Origin: Hofstenia miamia
Lineage: Eukaryota > Xenacoelomorpha > Acoela > Hofsteniidae
Direction of reading: 5' to 3'
DNA length: 64,000 bases
Assembly (NCBI GenBank): GCA_900660155.1
Contig: CABFPE010000547.1
Location: 429,163 to 493,162 of the forward strand
The position numbers were made by a program, and so were the translations under genes. Positions 58,228 through 64,000 of this stretch are shown piece after piece (within the stretch, counting starts at the first letter, position 1; each line of letters begins with the position of its first letter). The notes beneath the pieces are model-generated. The model ran no database searches and had not been told where the DNA came from. It saw only the letters and a list, made by a program, of their open reading frames with translations.

Positions 58228-61063
58228 TTATTCATTTGCTTCTCTCTCTGTAGTTATGGTACTGTGGTAATGTAGGAATTTCACTTCCTTTATGTTCTCC
58301 GAAATTGGTGTAAGTTCTTGTAACTCAATCATCTTTTTCAAAAATATATCATAATACTTTTGGTACAAGTGGATCCCTTTTATCACTATCATCAGCATCA
58401 TTTGTGCCTCTGCTCTGCTTGTGTGTGCTAGATCTTCACAAATTTGTGTGTTTGAATAGAAGAATGTAAACATCTTTTGGAGGCTTCTAGTGTTTGTGAC
58501 GTCTTTATAAAGGAAACTTATGGTATTTCTTACTTCCTCTTCCATTATTTCATTTGGGTCGTTTTTGTTCAGTCTCATCATGGTAACTATTTTCACTCAT
58601 TTCATTATATCATAGTATCTATATTGCTTAGCCCACAGATCAAGCCAGACTACGTTGTTCACTCCCAAGAATAGCATTATTGCTTTTGTTGTTCTTCTGT
58701 TGATTTCTTTCTGAAGTTCCTTAAGTTGTTCATGAATGGGTTTTCCTGTATTTATAGTTGATAGGGAGTTATCACTCTCTCAACATATACTCATTCTCAA
58801 TTGTTGTTACTGAGCATGATTTCTTTTGTTTTCTTATAGTAATCTTTTTTGATTATTGCTTGGGCTCATTCTTTCATGTTGACATACGTTTTATATTTGT
58901 GTAGAAATGCTTTTGCGATTTTGATGTCTTTTGGTATTCTCCATCTCGGGAGTATCATCAGAATTGATATTGTTTCCAGCAGTGTGCAGATAAGGATCCT
59001 TGTTTTGATTTGTCTTTCTATTTCTCTGTAGGCTGCGGAAGTTGTTGGTGCTGTTGCCAATCCGATTGTTGCTGGATAATTCATTTTGCTATCTTCTTAA
59101 GCTATCCCAAAAAGTCTGCATTAAGCCTTTCCTGCTCATTCCTATTTGAATTTGTTCCTTCATTTCTATTTTCAATGTAATGCATTCAATGTCAAATGCT
59201 AACTGGTTATAAGGTTTTAATAATTCTTCCAACTCCATTCTTATAAATGCCTCCATGAACATGAGCTTCATTGGTGCAACCATTTGCTCCTCCTTGACTT
59301 TTTGGTAGTTCTTTGAGCAAATCTCTTCTGACGTCTTTGTTATTTTATCCCAACCAGGAACCTTTTGTCATCTGTATCAATCCACTCCATCGTACTTCCT
59401 GGGCTGGTCACTCCCCATTTTCTCTATGTTGATTCTATCCATTTGCTTTTGTGTTTTTGGAGATAGGATCATTTGTGTCGATGTTAATAATTCCTCCTCC
59501 TTGAGAATTTCCCTTTGGGTTTTTTTATCATTTTGCAGACCTCGACAGGTTCTGTGATTCCACCTCTTTGCATCATTTCTGCACTCTTTATTATTTTTGC
59601 GAATGTGCATTTCAGACTCTCCTTCTTGTAACATTTCATCTACTCTTCTAATGTCTGTTGAACATTTTTCTCTTCCATGATTCTGACTACTTCTTTGGTG
59701 TTAACAATTTTACTTTTGATAATCTTTTTTGTTGTTATCCAAGGCTCAGTTTCGACCTATCTCAGCCGCGTTTCTGATGTAGCACCCCACATATATTTCC
59801 TCATGGGCTCATCAAACAGTGTGATCTCCTCTGGCGCTATTCCCATCCTGTTTGCCATTTCTACTGTGGATGTTCTCCCCATCAGGCTCTGGTTTATTAT
59901 CAGTTTGCAGATCATTTTTTCGATTGTTTGCATCAGCTTTTTTGACTTTTCTGGGGATGTCAATTTTTCGACATGTCCTTTCAATAAAAAAATTTTTGTC
60001 TGTGTATTCATTGGGGCCATTGCAATCTTGTACTTTTTAGCTTTTGTAAGTCTGTGTCTCCCTGCTGTAGATATTGGTAGGCGGAGATCGCATCACTTTC
60101 TTGTGTTGTGAAGATTGCTATTAACAACGCGGATGTCCTGAGTCTGATCTCTGGTGCGTTTTTCTCTTCAAATATCATGTTTTTGAAATCTTTTCTCGTA
60201 TTCAGCTCATATACTCTGTTTATCTCTGTTAGTGCTACCTCTACCATTTTATGGTATTTCTTGGATGGTGCCTTGATGTTTATTTCTGGCCATCGTTCAT
60301 TTGTCTTTTTCTGCAGTTTCATTTGTTTCCATATTTCTTCTATCTGCCTGACGTGATCTTGTCTCTGGGTGAGGCTGCACTTGATAAAAAGAGTGTTGGC
60401 TTTTTCCACACCTTCCACATTTGTTGTTAATTCAATCGTTTTTGTTTGTTTATAGAGATCAATTGCTATACATGGGTCTACCATTAGCCTGCAAATTGCT
60501 CCCCAATAATCCATCTGTAAATCAAAGTGTATCAGTTCTGATACTTTATTGTCTGAGGCTTATTTTTTCCATGGGAACATGTTTTCTACCCTCATCACCA
60601 AATCGTGCAAATACTTGGGGATTTCACTCAGAGTTGTTCTTGTTATGATCACTATGCATACTTGCTGAACTCTTGCCATCCTGAATGTCTGATCGAGTTG
60701 TTTCTCTAGGTTTTTGTTGTATTCCTTTTCTTTTAGGATGTGAATTATCATTAGGTTGTCTTTATCAATATTTATTTCTGGTATCTTGGTGATCTGTTCT
60801 ATGTACACCATTATTCCTTGTGCTGTCTCTAGTGTGAAATTCTTGTCAAACATTATGTGCACTGTGCTGTGCATATATGGCCTTTCAAGTGTTTCATTTA
60901 ACTCTCTTGGGTAACTTATTATAATGTTGACCATTGGTCTTTTCTTGGCATCTAGCATGATTGGTAGGTTGCTTGCCTCTGTTCTTGATAATCTTCTAAT
61001 GTGGGTTTTTGTCTCTGGTGACAGCTTTTCATAGGCATTGTTTCTCAGCTTTAAGGTTTCCAT
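58228..61063 (-). other. Unrecognised 3' coding region of the LTR element (env position)
   Basis: About 2.8 kb downstream of integrase holds a run of long minus-strand open stretches with coding-like composition, rich in Lys, Glu, Ile, Met and Thr. I recognise no envelope, capsid or protease motif. The position after integrase is where errantivirus-like elements carry env, but the visible stretches are mostly hydrophilic and helical rather than membrane-protein-like. The origin is unknown. It is broken like the rest of the element. Confidence 0.5.
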
Positions 61064-61241
61064 GACATAGGGGTGCAGGGATTCTCTGTCTATTTTTGAA
61101 ATCTTTTGTTCTCTCTCTTTTGAAAGTACTGTTCACTCTGATGTCATTTCTGAGGGGACATGTAGCTGGGTAATCCTTAGTGGTCTACTGGTGCTCAGCT
61201 CATCATCAAGTGAGTCAATGCTGATAGTCTCTACTGTGTCG

Positions 61242-61530
61242 CCCTCAAATTGGCTCACAGTTGACTCTTTCAACAATTAACCAGCTGTGGGTTCCATAAA
61301 TGCATCAGCCTCAAATCACTTTCAAATGTGTATGGTTCTTCCCCCACTTACACCTTCCCCTAGAACTCCATGTGTCACACTGCCCTCAAAGCAGCATTGT
61401 GGACTATTGGAAGGAAAGTTGGGCTGCCTTGCCTCAGTTCTCTGCTTGCCCTCAAATCAGCATTGCAGATCTCCAATGGGATAGGCAATTTGTCTTTTTG
61501 TCTCCCTGCCCTTGAACCAGCATTGGGGAC
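61242..61530. repeat. Minisatellite-like repeats in the retroelement spacer
   Basis: The motif CCCTCAAAxCAGCATTGxGG recurs at 61383, 61449 and 61509, with a partial copy at 61242. The spacing is 60-66 bp between the main copies. It lies between integrase and the 3' coding region, and it makes the plus-strand open frames at 61287-61642 look repetitive. Those frames are shadows. Confidence 0.6.
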
Positions 61531-62079
61531 TGCTTGGATGCCTCTTCACTCTACATCTCTGATTAGTCAGTGCTTGGTTCTTTTCCCTTTTGCCTTTGCA
61601 TCAACATCTGGTTTGAGACCTTCTCTGAATTCTTCTCTGTAGTTTGGATGTTGTCATGTCCTCTGCCTTCTCATTGCAGCATACCCTCTTACTCCTTGGC
61701 TGTTGCATTTCATTTGATTTGCCTAAATTCAGATAGTAAACTTAAATTCCATACTTTGGGTCATATATATATTTATCACTTGCTGCCTTTCTTGGCAGTA
61801 CTCTTGGTTGTAGGGATTCATTACTCATATTTGTTTCAAATTCTTCATCAAAACCATCTTCCAGTGAACTATTTTCTCATTCATCTTATAGATAATTTCA
61901 CTTCTATTATTTTGGTTTATTTTGAATTTGGCATTCTCATCTAATCTGGCTTCCTCAGCATCTGCCATTGCTCATTTTAGGTTTTGGAAATGTAGTAATC
62001 TACCATTATTTAACATATAGTCATTCTTTGGTAGTACTTGCATTATCATATATGGTCCTGACCAGATTGTCTTAAGTTT

Positions 62080-62915
62080 TCAGACCTGGTTCATGTCTGT
62101 TAATTTTATGGGTGTGAATGCATATACTATGTTGCCTATCTTATGTGTGTGACAGTAAATTTTTTTATTGTAATTCCATTGCTGTCTCATGGCAGACTTC
62201 TTGATATTGTGGCACATTGTTTTGTGTATCATGGTGATTTGAGTTCTGAGTTGATTTATTATCCATTTTTTCACTATAGTTGAAATATTGCATTGAGAGT
62301 GGCATAGTGGCCTCCCTTCCAAACATCACCTTGAATGGTGTTATTCCCTTTGTCAAATGTACAGACTTGTTATAAAAGTACTCAACAATGTCAATTACAT
62401 TTCGCCATTTTTATCCTCCTATTCTTGATGTTGTGACTCTTATCAATTTAATAAGCATCCTGTTCAATCTTTTGACTACTCCATTCACTTGTGGGTGGTA
62501 TGCTGTTGTTCTCTCACTTACTATTTCCAGTAACCATGACATTTCCAGAAACAGACCACTTTTGAATTGTGGCCCTTTATCTGTGATAATTGGATCTATT
62601 CCTTCATTACTGTCTCCATTGTTGTTTCTGCTGTTGTGTTCTTCATTGGGATCATCCCCTTGCGTACTTGGTAAAATTATCCACCATTACTAGCAAATGT
62701 TGATATCCTTCTTCATCTCTTGATAGCATCTCCAAGTCTATATGTACAATCTCATTTGGCTGTGTCACTATGATATTTTCTAGTGGTGCTCTCTGTTTTG
62801 GAAAATGCTGCTTGTTATTTAGAAGACATGTTGTGCATTTGTTGATTATCTCCCCTGTGACTTTCCTAATGGCTGAAATGAACCTTGCATTGAAGGTACT
62901 TTCCATTTGTGTCAA
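62080..62915 (-). other. Integrase region of the LTR element
   Basis: On the minus strand 62652-62915 holds the end of the zinc-binding region (C-x-x-C) followed by the start of the catalytic core, with H-I-D-L and V-M-V-D-N-F-T-K-Y as in retroviral-type integrases. 62165-62356 holds the T-P-F-x-V-M-F-G-R-E-A motif typical of the distal part of Ty3/gypsy integrases. Broken. Confidence 0.8.
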
Positions 62916-63006
62916 TCCCTAAATGCTATTCTGTTATTCTCTGCTTCCTCATATAGGAGTCTGTTCTTGTTTGTTTTCCATTTATATCTTTCACAATAGC
63001 TCACTA

Positions 63007-64000
63007 TTAACTTTGATGCTTTAGTTTCAGATCTTTCAGATTTTTTATGATTTCATTTAGCATCACATTGTCTCTTTGCTTCTCTATGATTTCTTGTTCA
63101 GATATCTCTTCCTTAATCATAATTGGTAGGACTGCTTGCCCCATCTTGTCAATGTTTATTTCAGGTAGTTCCTCATACTCCATATATGGTAAGAACTGGA
63201 ATTGTTTTTTCTCAACATCCTCTTTCACTGCATTGCTTTGGTACTTTGGGATTGCCATCCAAAAATCTGCATTGGTTTGCATTGTACCTCTCCTATGTTT
63301 GATGGTGAAAGTAAATATATTTAGATATTCAATCCATCTCAACACAATTATCTCCTGAGAAATTCTTCAGCCATGTGATGCCACTGTTATTTTGTGGACC
63401 CTGAATTCTGTTCCTATTAAAAAGTGCAGGAATTTCTTAATACTTTTGATTAGGGCTAGCATCTCCAATTTCATTGAGCTGTAGTTTTCTTCACTCAGTT
63501 TCAGTTTGCAGATGAAGAATTGTATCAGCACCTCCTTATCATTCTTCATATGTCCTAGTGTCACTCTGATTGCCACCTTGCTTGTATCACAGTCCAAGAT
63601 GAATGTTTCATTATAATCCAGCATGTTTAGTGATGGTAATTTTGCCAACTTTTCCTTTATGTTGTCCAATTCTTCTTGTTCCTGCCATGTCCATATAAAA
63701 GATGTCATCTTGGCAGTTTTCCCAGCAATGTTAGGTATAAATGTTCCATAATAATTGAAATAGCCTATTATCCTCTGTATATCTTTCTTGTTGTTTGGCT
63801 TCTCTATCTTCTGGATCATGTCTCTTGCATTATCCTTCATGCATATCTGTCACTTTTCTATCACTTGCCCCAAGAATATGATCTTCTCCTTCAGTATATC
63901 ACACTTAATTCTGTTTTTTCTAGGATTTGGAGTGTTCTTTCCAGCTTCTCAAGATGTTCCTCTATGGTGTCACTTGTTATGATGATATAGTCTATGTATG
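63007..64000 (-). other. Reverse transcriptase end and RNase H region of the LTR element
   Basis: 63367-63840 shows I-Q-R-I-I-G-Y-F-N-Y-Y-x-x-F-I-P-N, W-T-W-Q-E-Q and L-D-C-D-T-S, the RT connection and RNase H start of Ty3/gypsy pol. 63007-63345 shows I-K-H-R-R-G-T-M-Q-T-N-A-D-F, the RNase H end. The RT palm continues to the window edge and beyond. Broken. Confidence 0.8.

Larger units (their letters stand above)
56955..64000 (-). mobile_element. Ty3/gypsy-type LTR retroelement (broken; continues past the window)
   Basis: Minus-strand order from the right edge: end of reverse transcriptase and RNase H, chromodomain-free linker, integrase, a repeat-bearing spacer, an unrecognised 3' coding region, then the 3' LTR. 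The pol order RT-RNase H-integrase identifies the Ty3/gypsy (Metaviridae-like) superfamily. Gag, protease and the 5' LTR would lie beyond 64000. The element is a fossil with many breaks, probably ten or more across the visible part. It inserted into a tandem repeat array (56655-56954). Age cannot be set without the second LTR. Confidence 0.8.

Noticed and set aside
59677-63990. Plus-strand open frames over the retroelement (for example 59677-60111, 61570-61944, 62388-62693)
   Set aside because: Shadows of minus-strand coding sequence. Their hydrophobic look comes from reading Lys/Glu-rich codons backwards.

Overview
The window looks like animal nuclear DNA. It is very AT-rich, with long (TA)n and (GATA)n microsatellites, few coding stretches and a dense layer of decayed mobile elements (Tc1/mariner, hAT, a LINE, LTR elements, MITEs). 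Nothing in it fixes the species. A low-GC invertebrate (cnidarian, flatworm or other spiralian) fits best, but that is inference. Runs of Ns and single Ns mark joins in a draft assembly, and at least two of these joins carry duplicated sequence.

Host genes are sparse. I support three. Two are small intronless genes, 5041-5262 (+) and 17767-17973 (-), whose roughly 70-residue products are clearly paralogous. Each has a TATA box about 40-50 bp before its ATG and shares a 32-bp upstream element (29 of 32 identical). I cannot name the family. The third is a single-exon class A (rhodopsin-like) GPCR at 34902-35862 (+), complete except for a one-base frame change at an A7 run.

Layout. 1-4.8 kb: no recognisable gene. 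4.8-6.8 kb: first small gene, compound microsatellites and a decayed multicopy-family gene remnant (-). 6.8-17.7 kb: nothing recognised apart from an assembly duplication at 11.2 kb. 17.7-18.2 kb: second small gene. 18.3-21.5 kb: hAT-like ends, a MITE, a hAT transposase remnant and a tandem duplication at an N. 24.4-28.3 kb: two diverged copies of one repeat, head to head, forming an imperfect inverted repeat with arms over 1.1 kb. 29.3-31.8 kb: a LINE (-) split by an LTR-like insertion. 34.9-35.9 kb: the GPCR. 36.2-37.9 kb: a hAT-like element with a nested MITE. 41.3-42.3 kb: a Tc3-like transposase remnant (-). 45.6-46.5 kb: a Tc1-like remnant (+). 47.07-50.87 kb: a solo LTR opened by a 3-kb hAT element with a perfect 8-bp target duplication, itself holding a smaller MITE-like unit. 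51.18 kb: an 18-bp exact match to the Tn5/Nextera mosaic end, probably a library artefact. 55.9-56.95 kb: tandem repeats interrupted by a Ty3/gypsy-type LTR element (-) that fills the rest of the window and runs past its edge.

The best candidate for undescribed biology is the small paralogous gene pair with its shared promoter layout. The next is the unrecognised 2.8-kb 3' coding region of the LTR element, which lies where env would be.
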